Shown one piece after another: positions 1 through 12,975 of a DNA stretch of 64,000 nucleotides (within the stretch, counting starts at the first letter, position 1; each line of letters begins with the position of its first letter). The notes below the pieces were generated by a model. It was not told where the DNA came from. It saw nothing but the letters and a program-made list of their open reading frames with translations, and did not search any database. The stretch lies in assembly GCA_020152595.1 (NCBI GenBank), contig JAIGNY010003048.1, forward strand, positions 1 through 64,000, written 5' to 3'. Made by a program: the position numbers and the translations under genes. The DNA comes from Chiridota heheva (Eukaryota; Echinodermata; Holothuroidea; Apodida; Chiridotidae).

Positions 1-1603
1 TGATTGGTTGAATAACAAGGGGTAAATCCCTCAGCAGCTGATTGGTCAAAGTACTGAAGAAATCATATTCGGCTCTGTTTAAAAAGGTCACATGCCGAAA
101 AATGTCTCTTTAAGCCTACCCTCACCCGACACCTGAATTTAATCCTGAAAACTCAGGTATGGCAATTACCAACCCAACTTCCTGTTCAGTGTATTGTGTT
201 TCCACTCCAAATAATGATTGTTTATCTGCCATTCTCATGCAAACCACAGCCAAGTAGCGCAATGTTATTTGTGTGCATAAGATGACAGCCAGTGCTGAAT
301 AATCTCGGCACTTTTGTGATTGAAATCACTCATCCATGTTGTGTCTTCATGGAGAGAAATTTGTTTGCAAACTGGTGTTAAAAATAACTATCATATGCCT
401 GAGGTGATGTGTGCATTAAGTGTGAATGATTGACGGACCAAGTCTCTTAAGGAAAGATATTGCTTTAAGAAAACATCAATTTTCTTATGCTGTCCTAAGT
501 CTCTCCTACATTTCTAAAAAAAAGCAGCTAGTTTTTACAGTGCATGTGGCGACACAAAACACCAAATCATTATGGTTTATTAAAATTTATGACTTTTTAA
601 TTTTTTGTAGATCTCAAATGTTGTATAAATGGTCCCTAATTTGGGGCAATTTCTCAGATCTTATATATTTTTCATGTTTGTTTGAAAGTTAATTTTAATC
701 AACGGTTTGTAGGTGTAAACACAAGCCCTTTTACATATATTTAGTTGGTCAGCTATATCCTAAACCTGCCTTTTAGATCCATAGAGCTGATGTCATACAA
801 GCTTGATATAAATAATCATCCAATCACAAGTCAAGGAATAGTAAACAATGATCATGAGTCAAGGAATAGTAAACAAACGAGCAGAACAAATGATCAAATA
901 TTCTTGTGTTCGTCTTCACCTGGTATCCTTCTGCTGTTTTTGTAATTGCAGTAGTTTTCTGGTTTCTGTCCACACTGTCAGTAAGCGTAGTTTGTATACA
1001 GGGAGTATACTACAAAAAACTTCTACCATCAGGAGGTCAAAGTACAAGAACCTATGACATCACATGTTCATACCCTGTTAAAGTATAATTGCTTCAAAAA
1101 TAAAACTTTATTAATGTCCACAAAAGTTATATCCATATATATATTTTAAATAGTAAGAGTTAATCTTTATCACTTTGCAGCATGAATTTGTAGATTTTTT
1201 AATCAATGTAGCTTCTTGTGTCATAGGTTAAATTTCCATCCATTGTATTTTAAGAAGTAATCTATTTATGTTGTGCTATTTTTATATAGTTAGATCAGAT
1301 TTTCATATATGTTGTTAAGATTGTATTTAAAAGGGTCACAATTTTGAAGCTAAAATATTCAAAGCTGAAAAGTGGTCAGCTTTTCAAGGCTTTGTGGTGG
1401 GTACCCATAGTGGGGTAGCCAGTGTCCTACAAGTGGAAGGTCCAACTGACTTTTGATGTCAATTTTCTCCCCCTCACCCCCTCCCCTCTCCCCCCTCACA
1501 CACACACTTGTAGCTGGTAGTGTGAAGTTTGATGCACATGGAAGATTTTGATATCAGCACCTGCACCACTTTTATGACCAAATACGCCTTAAGACCTCTG
1601 CTA
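1..1603. other. AT-rich intergenic sequence, no gene recognised
   Basis: I see no exon with splice sites, no conserved domain and no clear repeat structure here. Short open frames exist but show no recognisable motif. A C-rich tract lies near 1468-1500. Confidence 0.5.
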
Positions 1604-1611
1604 CTTGAACG

Positions 1612-1836
1612 CAGGGTCATAGCTAGTTGGGGAGGGGGGGAATTTCCCCCACCAGATTTTTTGCTGATTGTAAAATTTCTACACGTAAGGTATATGCATA
1701 ACATGGAAACAGATCGCATTTTGCTCCCCCCCAGATTGCTCCCCCCCCCAGATTGCTCCCCCCCCCCCTAGATCCACCATGCCCAAGTTTCTCATATTTT
1801 GCCCCCCCTTAAAATTTTGTTCTAGCTACAGCCCTG
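1612..1836. mobile_element. Non-autonomous hAT-type MITE with 8-bp target duplication
   Basis: The element starts CAGGGTCATAGCTAG and ends TAGCTACAGCCCTG, so the ends are imperfect inverted repeats. It is flanked on both sides by the identical 8-mer CTTGAACG (1604-1611 and 1837-1844). An 8-bp duplication with CAGGG tips is what hAT transposons leave. The interior is poly-C/poly-G rich (CCCCCCCAGATTGCT repeated) and codes for nothing, so it must have been moved in trans. A related fragment starting GGGTCATAGCTAGTGG is at about 37081. Confidence 0.75.
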
Positions 1837-1844
1837 CTTGAACG

Positions 1845-2439
1845 TCTTGTATCTTCATGAGTTTAAAGATCTCATAGAGGTTCGTGGAAGTTGTCCTAAC
1901 CATGGTGATAGAAAGTAGTTCACATGAATTGCCAGGTTTTTAATGCTTGATCCTACACAATGTAGAAATTAAAAGGAAATAGTGTCACCTAGATCTAACA
2001 TGTTTTGATCACATGACATATGGACGTTCATGTTTCACCATACTTGCCATTAGAAGCGTCAAGCAGCTTGCTCAGCACTGCATTTGAGTTGCAATGTCAA
2101 TCACACTGTACACAAACCAGCTTCAGAAAAGAGAAGGATAGTTGTGGAGGTTCAACTTAAGTTTTGATGTTTTGTCAAGTTCAGCAGTTTATCTCATAAT
2201 TTCCCATAGTTTAAGCTGGCTTGAGGATAGTACAAACCTGATGTAAAGTCATGTGGCTTGTAGTTATTCTTATTTTCTCTTACAAAGTTTATTCATGCTT
2301 GCCATAGGCCATTAAGAGCTTTACATGTGCACATTTTTGTTTCCCAAACTCACTGGAACATGAAGGTTCCCCTTGCAGGCTCAATTCAAAGTTGTGATTA
2401 CATCAAAGTTCCACTACAAACTTGCTTGAAGCTCGTAGG
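1845..2439. other. Intergenic sequence without recognised features
   Basis: No domain, RNA gene or repeat was recognised in this stretch. Confidence 0.4.
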
Positions 2440-3390
2440 AAGCTTAGCTTGAGCTTTAACGTAAGGTGAGCTTTACCGTGAGGTGCATCTTGAGTTTTAG
2501 CGTGAGCTTTAACATGAGCTGATCTTTAGCATGAGCAGAGCTTAACTGTGAGCTGAGTTTCAGCATGAGCTGTTCTTAAACATGAGGTAGTCTTTAGCAT
2601 GAGCTGAGCTGTGGCATGCTGATCTTTAGCATGAGCTGAGCTGTAGCATGCTGATCTTTAGCATGAGCTGAGCTTTACTGTGAGCTAAGTTTTCACATGA
2701 GTTGATTTCAGCATGAGCTGAGCTTCAGCATGAGCTGATATTTAGCATGAGCTGAGCTTTAGCATGAGCTGAGCTTTAGTTTGTGTCGAGTATTAACATG
2801 AGCTGAGATTCAGCATAAGCTGATTTTAGCATGAGCTAAGCTTTGGCACGAGCTGAGCTTTGACATGAATGAGCTTTCTGTGAGCTGAGTTTTAACATGA
2901 GTTAAGCTTTACTGTGAGTTATAGTTTCAACATTAGCTGATCTTTAGCATGAGCTAATCTTTAGCACAAGCTGAGTTTGCCGACGACGACTGGTGAACAC
3001 ACAATTACAATGACGGGGTCGTCACCTGCGTAATCGCTTATGATAGTAACAAGGCTATCACGAAACGCTTAATACGACGCGGACGAGAACACAGGTACGA
3101 CGTACGGACAGACATAACATCGACAACCAAGTCAATGTCCACGGCCTTTGATAACCAGTTGTGGTGCACTGGCGTGTCTACCCAACCCAGGCTTGAACCC
3201 AGGACCTCGTTGTCTGTAGACATGTATGATAACCGCTACACCACAGTAGGTAGATAATTGTTAAGAACCTGGCGAAGATCTTGCTTTATACTTGCGTTAA
3301 AAGGGCTGAGTTTCAGCATGAGCTGAGCTTTAGCATGAGCTGAACTTCAGCATGAGTTTTAGTGTGAGTTTTAGCATAAGCTTGGTGTTT
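2440..3390. repeat. Degenerate GAGCTGAGCTTTAGCAT minisatellite, interrupted by a SINE
   Basis: Imperfect units of about 17 bp built on GAGCTGAGCTTTAGCAT run from about 2440 to 2980. They resume at about 3303-3390 after a SINE insertion at 2981-3300. The repeat core is the same on both sides, so the array is older than the SINE. Units vary in spacing and sequence, which suggests an old array. Confidence 0.8.
2981..3300 (-). mobile_element. tRNA-derived SINE, copy 1 (minus strand)
   Basis: One of five copies of the same element. On the minus strand it has a pol III box A (TGGTGTAGCGGTTATCA) and box B (GGTTCAAGCCTGGG), a tRNA-unrelated body, and an end made of GTC/CGT triplets. It shares an extra segment upstream of the tRNA-like head (the AATTGTTAAGAACCTGGC region) with copy 5. 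It splits the GAGCTGAGC minisatellite. Confidence 0.85.
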
Positions 3391-3939
3391 TGTTAAGGGA
3401 AGTATTATTCAAAGCAGCTTTCCTGTCATTTTCATGATACAGATAATTCACATGACCTCATGCTTATTCATCAGTACTTAATAGTAGCAACATTGGAGGC
3501 CGTTTTTAGTTTGCTACAATGCTAAGCGTCATGAGTCATTGGAAAAACAAATTCAACCTTCACAAATTATGTAAAAAATGATAATGATAAAGAGTTTGAA
3601 GAGACAGTTTTTACAGGGTGAAGTTGCATGAGCCATCCAATATCATTGTGTGCAGTCTGTGTGTTCAAACTTGTCGAATGAAGAAAGAAAAAAGTTTTAA
3701 ATAAAAAAAAAAATTAAAAATGTTTTTTTTGTAACAGTATTGTCAAATTATTTTTGAATTCACAATTGATGGTACTTTTTTTTTAGAACCATTACAGGGT
3801 GCGCAAATATCCATTTCATTAAAACAATAAGGATATTTGATATGGACACACACATTCCCAGCCCCAGGAAGAGCAAGAAAATTGTGATGTGTTGGCAGGA
3901 AGTTGTCATAAGACTCTTTGCTATAAATACAGGTTGTTT
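3391..3939. other. Intergenic AT-rich sequence
   Basis: No gene or repeat recognised. There are A/T homopolymers near 3690-3735. The decayed retrotransposon begins after this stretch, perhaps slightly earlier than I can see. Confidence 0.35.
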
Positions 3940-4550
3940 TTGCACTGTCGGTACCCTCCCCAAGGTTTCTACCTTCAGATCCGGCGATCTCCTGGTGCAA
4001 TGCATCAGGGACACAAGCCACCACCCTCCTCACCACCAAAGTCCTAGCTAATGCTGGTATTGAAATACCAGTTACTCCCCTCCGTGTCCTAAACTCCAGT
4101 AAAGGCGTCATCAGAACCATGGACCTTGCCTACTTGACCAATGAAGACCTCAAGGAACTTGCCAGCCAACACATCACTGAGGCCCGTCATCTCATCCTCA
4201 AGAGAGATGGTGCTGAAACACGCACCAATACCATCTTCCTGACTTTTGCCACACCAACTCTCCCCTCCCACATCACTGCCAGCTATCTAAGATTCCCAGT
4301 CGCCCCCTACATTCCCAACCCTCTCCGCTGTCATAAGTGTCAGAAAAAACTCCTGCCACAGCCAAGTGCGCTGTGGCAACCTTGGAGCCTTAGACCATGA
4401 CAGCGCCTCTTGCACCAACACCCCACACTGCATCGGTACTCACCCAGCCAACCATCCCTTCTCAAAAGAGTGCCCCACCTGACTTTGTGAAAAACAGATA
4501 AATAAACTGAAAATCCTTAATCCCAGCACCACTTACCCGGAGGCCGGGAA
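3940..4550 (+). pseudogene. Jockey-like non-LTR retrotransposon ORF1 (gag-like), broken
   Basis: A reading frame through about 3958-4345 encodes a gag-like segment ending in PNPLRCHKCQ. This motif is typical of the region just before the zinc knuckles in ORF1 proteins of Jockey and I clade elements. After a frame change near 4340-4370 a second cysteine/histidine block is visible (HDSASCTNTPHCIGTHPANH, 4396-4460, then a KECP motif). In intact elements these would form CCHC knuckles that bind element RNA. At least one frameshift and one in-frame stop interrupt it, so it cannot make a full protein. ORF2 of the same element follows on the same strand. Confidence 0.7.
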
Positions 4551-5109
4551 GCAATTCATCGCTTCCCTCCACACCAAACCTTCCTACTCGAGCACAGTCT
4601 CCTCAAACACCAATACCCCCACATACACACACGCATACACACAAACACAACTAAAAGTGACTCACATGCCCAAACCGACCTCACCTGGCTCTTCTTACTG
4701 AGTCCTAAGTCCATCGCCTTTTTCAGCAACCCAACCACACCCATTACACAAACCACCTCCACCACCACCACTATTCCCAACCTTTCTTCCTTTTCTAAGA
4801 CCCGCCGTCCCCTACCCCAACACCTCAAATGCCATCAAGCTCAAGCCAACCTGGCCAACAAATTAACAAACAGCCCACCACCCAAACCTACATGTATGGC
4901 ACTGAATAGAAAATGGATTGTTCAATTACCGAACCAACCAAACATATTTCTCATCCAATTTTCAAAAACAATCGCCCCCAAAGAAACAGGGACAGATTTA
5001 AAGAAAAAGCAAGCCAACCCAGACGCAACAGATCTTCCTCCAGATAATTCCCCCTCCCACCCACTCCCCCACTCCGCCTCCTTATGGCGTACAACAGAAA
5101 CAATTACGA
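4551..5109 (+). mobile_element. Retrotransposon interior between ORF1 and ORF2
   Basis: C-rich, proline/threonine-coding sequence continues from the gag-like region up to the endonuclease-like start. No intact frame is visible. It belongs to the same decayed element by position and composition, not by a recognised domain. Confidence 0.5.
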
Positions 5110-7240
5110 TAACACTCACAACATTATGCAATGAACCTCAGGAGCATTAAGGCCAACTCGGAAGAAATTGACCTTCTGGCCACCACCTTCAACCCGGTCG
5201 TCTTCTACCTACAAGAAACCTTCCCGAAAACCACTGACCATTATTCTCTCAATAACTTATCTTGCTACCATCACCTCTTCCCCCCCCCCCCCCGCCCCTC
5301 ATCTCCTCGAGGGTGAGGATACCATGTAAAACGTCAGTAACATCCTTATCAACATCGCCACCTGCTTCATTCCAAAAAAACTCTAAATCCCCTACCCCCC
5401 CCCCCCACCCCACACCCCCAATCCCTGGTTCAACGATGTCTGCAAAACCGTCATGAAGAGCAGGGGAAAGTTCTCAGGAATTTCAAAACAAATCCGACCA
5501 CCCACAACCTCAACTTCTTTTGCATGAGCCATGCCAAAGCAATACCCACTATCAAGGACAGTAAAACCAAAACTTGGAACAACTTTATCTCTTCTCTCAC
5601 CACCAAGATGATTTAGAGTATGGTAAACAGCTTCCACGACAGGATGGGCAAGTTTCCCATCTCTCCTGGAGTGGTAATCTTCTCACCGGGCATGTCGGGG
5701 GAAAGGATATCGCCAACCGCCTCGCCGCCTCATTCAGCAATATCTCGTCCTCAGCCAACTACTCCAATGCTTTCAATGTCAAAAAAGCTCGCGATGAAAC
5801 CTGGAGTATTACCTTTCACTTTGACAACACTGATAGCTACAACACCCCTCTCACCCTATTTGAATTAAAGCAAGCCATCCACGACGCTGGCTGCACCTTC
5901 AAGAGTCTAGATAACATCCCATACCAGGTAATGAGACACCTCCCCAACAATGCCACCGCTACCCTTCTCACCATCCCCAACCACATTTGGTCCTTACACT
6001 CCTTTCCCCTATCTGGAGGACAGTTATCATCACCCCCTTCCCCAAAACAGGGAAAGACCGACCCCTCCAGCTACCGACCCATTGCCCTCTCCTGCTTTCT
6101 CTGTAAAATTATGGAAAGGATCATCAACCAGAGACTTATCTGGTTCCTTTGAGACCAACAGAACCTTTTCCCCTCACCAAAGCGGCTTCCGGAAACTTCG
6201 CAACACCTCGGACCAGTTAATCACGCTCGACCCCACTATCCGGGAATCCTTTACAAAAAAGGAGCACCTCATTGCCATCTTTTTCGACCCCGAGAAAGCT
6301 TTTGACACTACTTGGAAATACGGCATTACCCGCAAGCTTCACACCATCGGCCTCATAGGTCACCTTTCCATTTTTATTCAAAACAACTTTCTCTCACCCA
6401 GGCAGTTCCAAGTTTGTATGGTCACACCCTCTCCAAACCTACCCTCAATAAGAGGGCGTCCTCCAAGGCAGCATCCTCTCCCCTTCTCTCTTCAACCTGA
6501 GCATTAAACAACAATGCGGACAACCTTGACCTCAACATCAAATGTGCCCTCTACATGGATGACTCCACCATATTCTACTCCTCCTATAGCTTTTCTATCG
6601 TCGAAAATAGGCTCCAACTTAGCCTCAACTGGCTGCAAGACTGGTGCAACAATAATGGTTTTAAATTCTCCAAAGACGAGACAGTCTGCATGCACTTCTG
6701 TCATTTCAACATCCTTCACCCCTACCCGAAGCTCGTGCTCAACGGCAATCGCATCCCTAAAATTGGCCACGTTAAGTTACTGGGTCTAATCTTAAACTCC
6801 AAGCTCTCCTACAAGCAACACATCACCAACCTGAAATAGAAACGCAACAGCTCACTTAACTTTCTCCGCCTCCTCTCCAACACCACTTGGGGTGCTGACC
6901 CCACGCTCTACTCAAAATATTGAAGCTCACCATTCGTGCCAAGCTCGATATTGTCTACGTCTTCACATTGAAGCCACGAATCCCCCTTCCCTCTCCACCC
7001 TTCCTGCTAGAATAAGCTTTCCTACGCTTTTAGAGCCCTCAACAACACCCCAAACCCTGTCTACAACCTCAATATCCCCACCTTCTTTGACTGTTTGATA
7101 GGACTGAAATCTGTATATCGCCTCCCTTCGGCTTACGCATGAAACCCGACCTCCACCATCTCGGCATCAACCCTGCCACTCTTGATACTTTCTCCTGGCC
7201 CACTTTTTCTCCCTGGGCCACCCCCCCCCCCCTCCCTTCC
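5110..7240 (+). pseudogene. Jockey-like retrotransposon ORF2 (endonuclease and reverse transcriptase), broken
   Basis: The intact protein would nick target DNA and reverse-transcribe the element RNA at the nick. An apurinic-endonuclease-like N-terminus is visible at 5131-5240 (start MNLRSIKANSEEIDLL, then LQET). Reverse transcriptase blocks follow in several frames: SSYRPIALSCFLCKIMERII (about 6069-6123), a segment with FFDPEKAFDTTW (about 6280-6318), the catalytic box CALYMDDSTIFY (about 6543-6578), and KIGHVKLLGLILNSKLSYK (about 6760-6815). The frame changes several times and poly-C runs interrupt it near 5280 and 5395, so it is dead. Non-LTR identity is firm. The Jockey assignment rests on the SYRPI.L and LLG motifs plus ORF1, and is less certain. 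Confidence 0.8.
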
Positions 7241-8100
7241 CTCCCCAATTTTTTGATCCGTAGGTTCAGATTTTAATCCGTTGGTTTAGATTGGTGCCGT
7301 CGGTTCAACAAGCTTTGACATTCCAGGTACTTATTAAGTTTTTAGATTTCAAAAGGTTCTTCGGTAATAATATGTTAAACAGTTAAACATTCGTGCATTT
7401 AAATGCATGAACTAAGACACAAAGAGAGAGGAGAGGGAGAGAGAGCGGAGGGGGGGGGGATCGGATGGCACGTGATACAGAATAGGCTCGTTTTAAAAGT
7501 TTGACAACATTTACACAAGTTTGTAGTAAATTATTGAAAACCTCTCTTTTAGACAACCCATATTTTTCAAAGAGTGACGATAAACCTAACTATGAACAAA
7601 CGTAAACAATAAAACATTATATTTCTACATTATGTGTTTTCATGATTTTGGGCTTTGTATATGTATTATAGCTCTCTTTGACATGAATTTTGACTTGTCT
7701 AATACACCTTACTATGCGTTGTGACATACTTTTTGCCCTTGAAATTTTGTGAGAGCACTTATCACTCAAGAAAATAGGTAATAAGATACAGACATACTCT
7801 TCTGATTTTCTTGAATTTTCGATGTCTGCAGGTTGTGGCTTTTTTAATGTACTAACAGGGGGTAACCCATCACTTTCACTTACCCCTTCCCCCCACTTTT
7901 CAACTTACTCTTTTCCGTGGAAAATCCATTTGATTTCTTTGATAAAGTAATAGAAATAAAGAAAGAAACCGTGTTACATTAGAGATTATATCCAGTGAAG
8001 ATTAACCAGAAAAATGTTTAATTTTCTCTAAAAGAAAAGAAACTTATGTGTTGATTGTTTCTTATCACCCCGAATCCCCTCCCTCCTTCCTCCACCCCGC
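7241..8100. other. Intergenic sequence, AT-rich, no gene recognised
   Basis: Only a GA-rich microsatellite (about 7423-7460) stands out. The phrase TGAAATTTTGTGAGA near 7740-7755 recurs near 15125, inside the hairpin MITE at 15044-15260. Confidence 0.4.
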
Positions 8101-8925
8101 ACCACTCGCCGCTCTGCTCCACCGCCTTTAAACTATTGTACATTTGCGACAATATAAAACATGAATGCGATGCGTGTACTTCATGACGTATAGAGGGATT
8201 TCATTACTTTATTCTACCTCAACTCGACCCCATTTTGCAGGTAGCGGCGTCGTTGCGTTGACGCGTCTTCACACAGCTCAGTCACATCACATGTGCAACA
8301 TACTACATGCTAAGCTACTAGTACCAGTTCAGCGAATTTTACTAAACGTACTTTTCTGTTCGCTTCCGACTTTAATTCATATTTTCCTTAAGTTGTATAT
8401 TTTCACCAGGTATACGATAACGTTAACATCAACTGATTGTTTGTTATACTCAGACAAAGCCTATACCTGATATAAAGTGCTCGCTGCAAATCCCAGTGTG
8501 AACCGTAGGTTGAAGCCGTTGCGTCGTACATCAGAAACCTACTTCGAACGTCGATCAAGATCAGATGGAAATCGAGAAAATGTTTTTTATTCCCCGCACA
8601 CATCTATTAGTGCAACCAACCAGCCAACGGCACAGCAAGATTCCGACATAATTATCTTACAAAATAATTCTAATGTAACAACTTGCAAACGTGTGTAAGT
8701 ATAATTAAGTGTACAGCAGACGACAGTGGTATTGGCCGACAAAATGGCGATGTAAACAAAGTCACGTGACCTCGTGACGTCGGCTGAAACACCTTCATAC
8801 CAATCTTTATCGTCATTAGTGAGATAAACATCTCTCAATATGCCCTACATGCTAAACACTAGCAATACTGTGTACAGCCGATGCATATGGATACAGTACA
8901 CAGTCATATGTTATCTGACTACATC
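8101..8925. promoter_or_regulatory. Possible promoter-like motif cluster at 8731-8781
   Basis: Within 50 bp there is an inverted CCAAT box (ATTGG, 8731), a YY1-like AAAATGGCG (8741-8749), an E-box palindrome TCACGTGA (8762-8769), and a CRE-like GTGACGTC (8774-8781). Such clusters occur in TATA-less animal promoters. No gene with recognisable coding sequence is attached on either side, so the call is tentative. The rest of the stretch is single-copy within the window. Confidence 0.3.
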
Positions 8926-8933
8926 GTCATTGG

Positions 8934-9093
8934 CATAGGCGTAGGGACATATTCTTCATTGGAGGGGGACAAAGACATTCTACAACACTACTTCAATAGT
9001 AAAAAAATGACTTAGTTGAGGGTGCACCATGTAGGTCACTGCAACATTAGGGGGTGGGGACGTTCCCCTATGTCCCAGATTCATACGCCTATG
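8934..9093. mobile_element. 160-bp hAT-type MITE with 8-bp target duplication
   Basis: The ends CATAGGCGTA and TACGCCTATG are a perfect 10-bp inverted repeat. The identical 8-mer GTCATTGG flanks it at 8926-8933 and 9094-9101. The interior is non-coding with G-rich stretches. The element at 22913-23105 has similar tips. Confidence 0.8.
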
Positions 9094-9101
9094 GTCATTG
9101 G

Positions 9102-10110
9102 AAGACCACTATCACATTGTTTATATAACATGATTTTGATGCAAGAAAAAGCGAAATCTCCTTGTTTATACCGTATATAGATCAAGTTATATTTGTTGTC
9201 AAGTATATTGATAATCAAAATCGTATCACATTAATCCAACCCTGAGGTTTTGTAACGGTGGGCGGTGGTCAAAAGGCCTATATGGTATTGACACAGCAGC
9301 TGACTTAATGGCCAAAAACGTAACATGAATGTTTAGGCCATTTTATTGTGGCGTACATTTTATTTCAGCACACAGATCTAATTCGATCTATGACGATAAC
9401 TTATTAACTCATCCGGTGTAATCTGATCTACGCCGTCGTGCGTGTTATTTGACCAATCAAAATGAAAATCTATTTTTGTACAATGCACAATAATTTGCCG
9501 AAACAGAAGATTGGAATTTTCCTCATGATACCGCCGCTAAGCTTCGAAATACCCAATGAATATGATAAAGCATGTTGTTCTTTTATACGTCGAAACAAAA
9601 GGGAGTTGTCATTAACTGTAGTTGTGCTGCCTGGAAAGAGTTGTCATTAACTGTAGTTGTGCTGCCTGGAACATGAAAACAAGTGAACGAGGCCAAAGTA
9701 TTCTGACATAGGCCATGCTGTAAGTTATCAATTGTTGTTTCTATAATACAGTTTCTATTGTACATACATTTCAAAACATTTCATGCTTGCATTGTTTTTT
9801 CTTCTTAATTTACTTTTGTCCCGGACTTCTGTCTTGATCGGTTGGCATTCATGTCCTCCAGAGGTCATTGGTGGAAGGTTGGTGGTCGGGCCGTGTAACG
9901 CTAGGATAGAACACCTGTGGCCAGGCACTAGGGTTGGTTGGTTGGCCCTGTGAGTGAAGCGAGCGTTGAGCTAGGGGCCGCGTAGTTCTTATACACACCC
10001 CTCAGTACAGGCTGGTATTGGGATTGCTCGGACGGTCAGCCATCACTAACAGTAACACTAACATGGCTGGCATCAGTCTGACGGTACTGTGGGGAGTATA
10101 CTGGGCGCCG
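9102..10110. other. Intergenic sequence with one 35-bp tandem duplication
   Basis: The 35-bp unit beginning AGTTGTCATTAACTGTAG at 9604 is repeated directly at 9639. No gene or RNA was recognised in the rest. Confidence 0.5.
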
Positions 10111-10800
10111 CGTAGAAACTCAAATCCCATTACCTGTCCCTCCCGAATCAGAATCCTATCATACACCCACTCCTAATCTTAAATTCCAGCATTAAACGGT
10201 ATCCCGGTTCCCTTCCCCGAAGACCCATTCCCTCTCCCCCAATTTCCAAATCCCATCACGGAACCCTTCAAATCCAATAACGGATCCCTCTGAATCCAAT
10301 GCCACTGAACCCCTCTCAAATCCCAATCCCACCATTACAATGCCACCCCTTAAATTCCAAATCCCACTAATACCCGGCACCCTCTCATCCCAATTCCACT
10401 GATACGCCGCACCTCCCCCTTCCAAATCCCAACCCAAATGATGCCCTGCACCCCCTTAAATCCCAATCACAATGATATTCGCAGCCCCTCAATTCCCAAT
10501 CCCATCACGGAACCCTACCAAATCCCAAAAATTTATCACTGAAATCCACCCCTGCCCCTTCCCCTAATCTTAATTCCTTGACAAAACCCCAAATCCAATC
10601 ATAGATCCCAATCCCACTGATATTCCACTGATCCCTTTTAAATCCCAATCTCACTTATACCATGACACCCACTGATCTCCTCTCAAGTTCGACTTTTAAT
10701 CCCACTGATATCCTTCAACCCCACCCCCAATCCTAAACCAAAAAATCTCTGAAATCCAAATCACAATGTTATTTGCACCCCTACAAGCCACAATCCCATC
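10111..10800. repeat. Degenerate CCCAATCCCACTGATA satellite-like array
   Basis: Phrases such as AAATCCCAATCCCACTGAT recur with variation for about 700 bp, always C-rich on the plus strand. Units vary in length (about 25-45 bp) and are badly diverged. It directly precedes the long (TA)n tract. Confidence 0.7.
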
Positions 10801-10845
10801 ATTCAACCGTACGAGACTGCTGGGTAGGGCAAGACTGCCCTAAAA

Positions 10846-11669
<824 letters not shown>

Positions 11670-12555
11670 AAGTAATAATAATGATAAGATAGATAAACAG
11701 ATAGATAAATTAATAGATGAATAAATAGATACATAAACAAACATAGATAGCTAATTGAATTGATGAAGAATAAAATAAAGGCAAACAAATATGCGGGCAA
11801 AATGTGTGTCAATATTTGGGCAAAAACTGCATAATAAGGTAATTTATTCAGACAGGCTGAGACAGCAAAATAAATTTGCTGAAATTTTGCAGAATGGATT
11901 TGATTTATTCCAGCCTAATTCAAGTTAAATTATCTGTTTCAGAATGAATGTGAAAAAGTAACATGACAGGTTGGTTTGCCCGAATATTTGCCTAAACAAT
12001 ATTGATAAATTTTGGCAGACAATGAATTTGCCTGAATCTTTTTGTGAAGGTATGTAAAAAAATTGGTTAATTTCGGTGCATTTGGGGATAAGTAAGTTTG
12101 CCCAAATCTTTTCCGAAAACAAGGAATTTAGGTAAATATGTTCCGCTTCCAGATCATATTGGTCCTTTAAATTTCATTAGGATTAAAATTGATCAGACAC
12201 TTTCTTTCTTTTTGGGAGCGGGATTTTCTACCGCTTTCTTCTTGGTTTCATCCATGAAAAAGACATGAATGATATCGAATCATGATGTAATCACATATCC
12301 TTGTAAGCTCTGAGGTAAAAAAAAAAATCCCCTCAGATTTGACCAATTTACTTTTGTGATTTGGCCTTCTTATTATTTCAAGAATTGATGATGGGGGAAA
12401 GCATGGAATGTGAATATTAAATAATAATGATGACAGGTAATATTCAGGCAAATTATCAATCTTGCCCGAATATTCGAGCAAAATATGCTCTGCCCTCCCA
12501 ATTTGAAATTGCCCCATACGCTTATGTTATCAACAGACACTTTTCTGACTCTAAC
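11670..12555. other. AT-rich sequence with repeated GCCCGAATATT-like phrases
   Basis: Short phrases resembling TTGCCCGAATATT or their complements recur (for example near 11978, 12462 and 12470), suggesting a decayed repeat. There are GATA-like microsatellite remnants at 11690-11730. No gene was recognised. Confidence 0.35.
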
Positions 12556-12559
12556 ATGC

Positions 12560-12975
12560 CCTGAACTCCTCCTCCTTCTTCTCCTGGCTTGAGTCCCACA
12601 TTAGGTGGGGTCACCGGTGTGGACCAGCCTCCTCCATCTTCCTCTATCTTTAGCATCAACTTCTTTCACTTTAACAACTCCCATATTTTCCTTCACACAA
12701 TCCCTCCAACTCCTCCTTGGTCTACTTTTAGTCCTCTTCCCAACAGTCATCTACTGGACCCTCTTGTCAACATACTCCTCTTCCCTTCTAAACACATGTC
12801 CTTTCCACTGCAGTTTTCGCTCACGAACCTTGCACTAAACTGCTAAACTCACCCACTTGCAGCTTTTCTCTCGTCACCTCGTTTCTAACCTGGTCCATCT
12901 TGGTCACACCGTATGCGAACCTCAGCATTTTCATCTCCGCAACTTCCATCTTATGTTCCTCCTTCTTTGTGAGAA
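12560..12975 (-). pseudogene. 3' fragment of a non-LTR retrotransposon reverse transcriptase ORF (minus strand)
   Basis: Read on the minus strand, the segment encodes pieces such as KMLRFAYGVTKMDQVRNEVT (from about 12930 downwards). It ends with GRWRRLVHTGDPT followed by a stop near 12600. This pattern, a conserved tail after the reverse transcriptase of many RTE-like and related LINEs, is familiar from animal genomes. Frameshifts and stops occur between the pieces, and only the C-terminal part of the ORF is present, as expected of a 5'-truncated LINE copy. The exact clade is not certain. It lies about 220 bp upstream of the TRIM-type exon and is unrelated to the Jockey-like element at 3.9-7.2 kb. 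Confidence 0.6.

Noticed and set aside
3743..4120. 125-residue minus-strand frame
   Set aside because: It is antisense to the retrotransposon ORF1 remnant.
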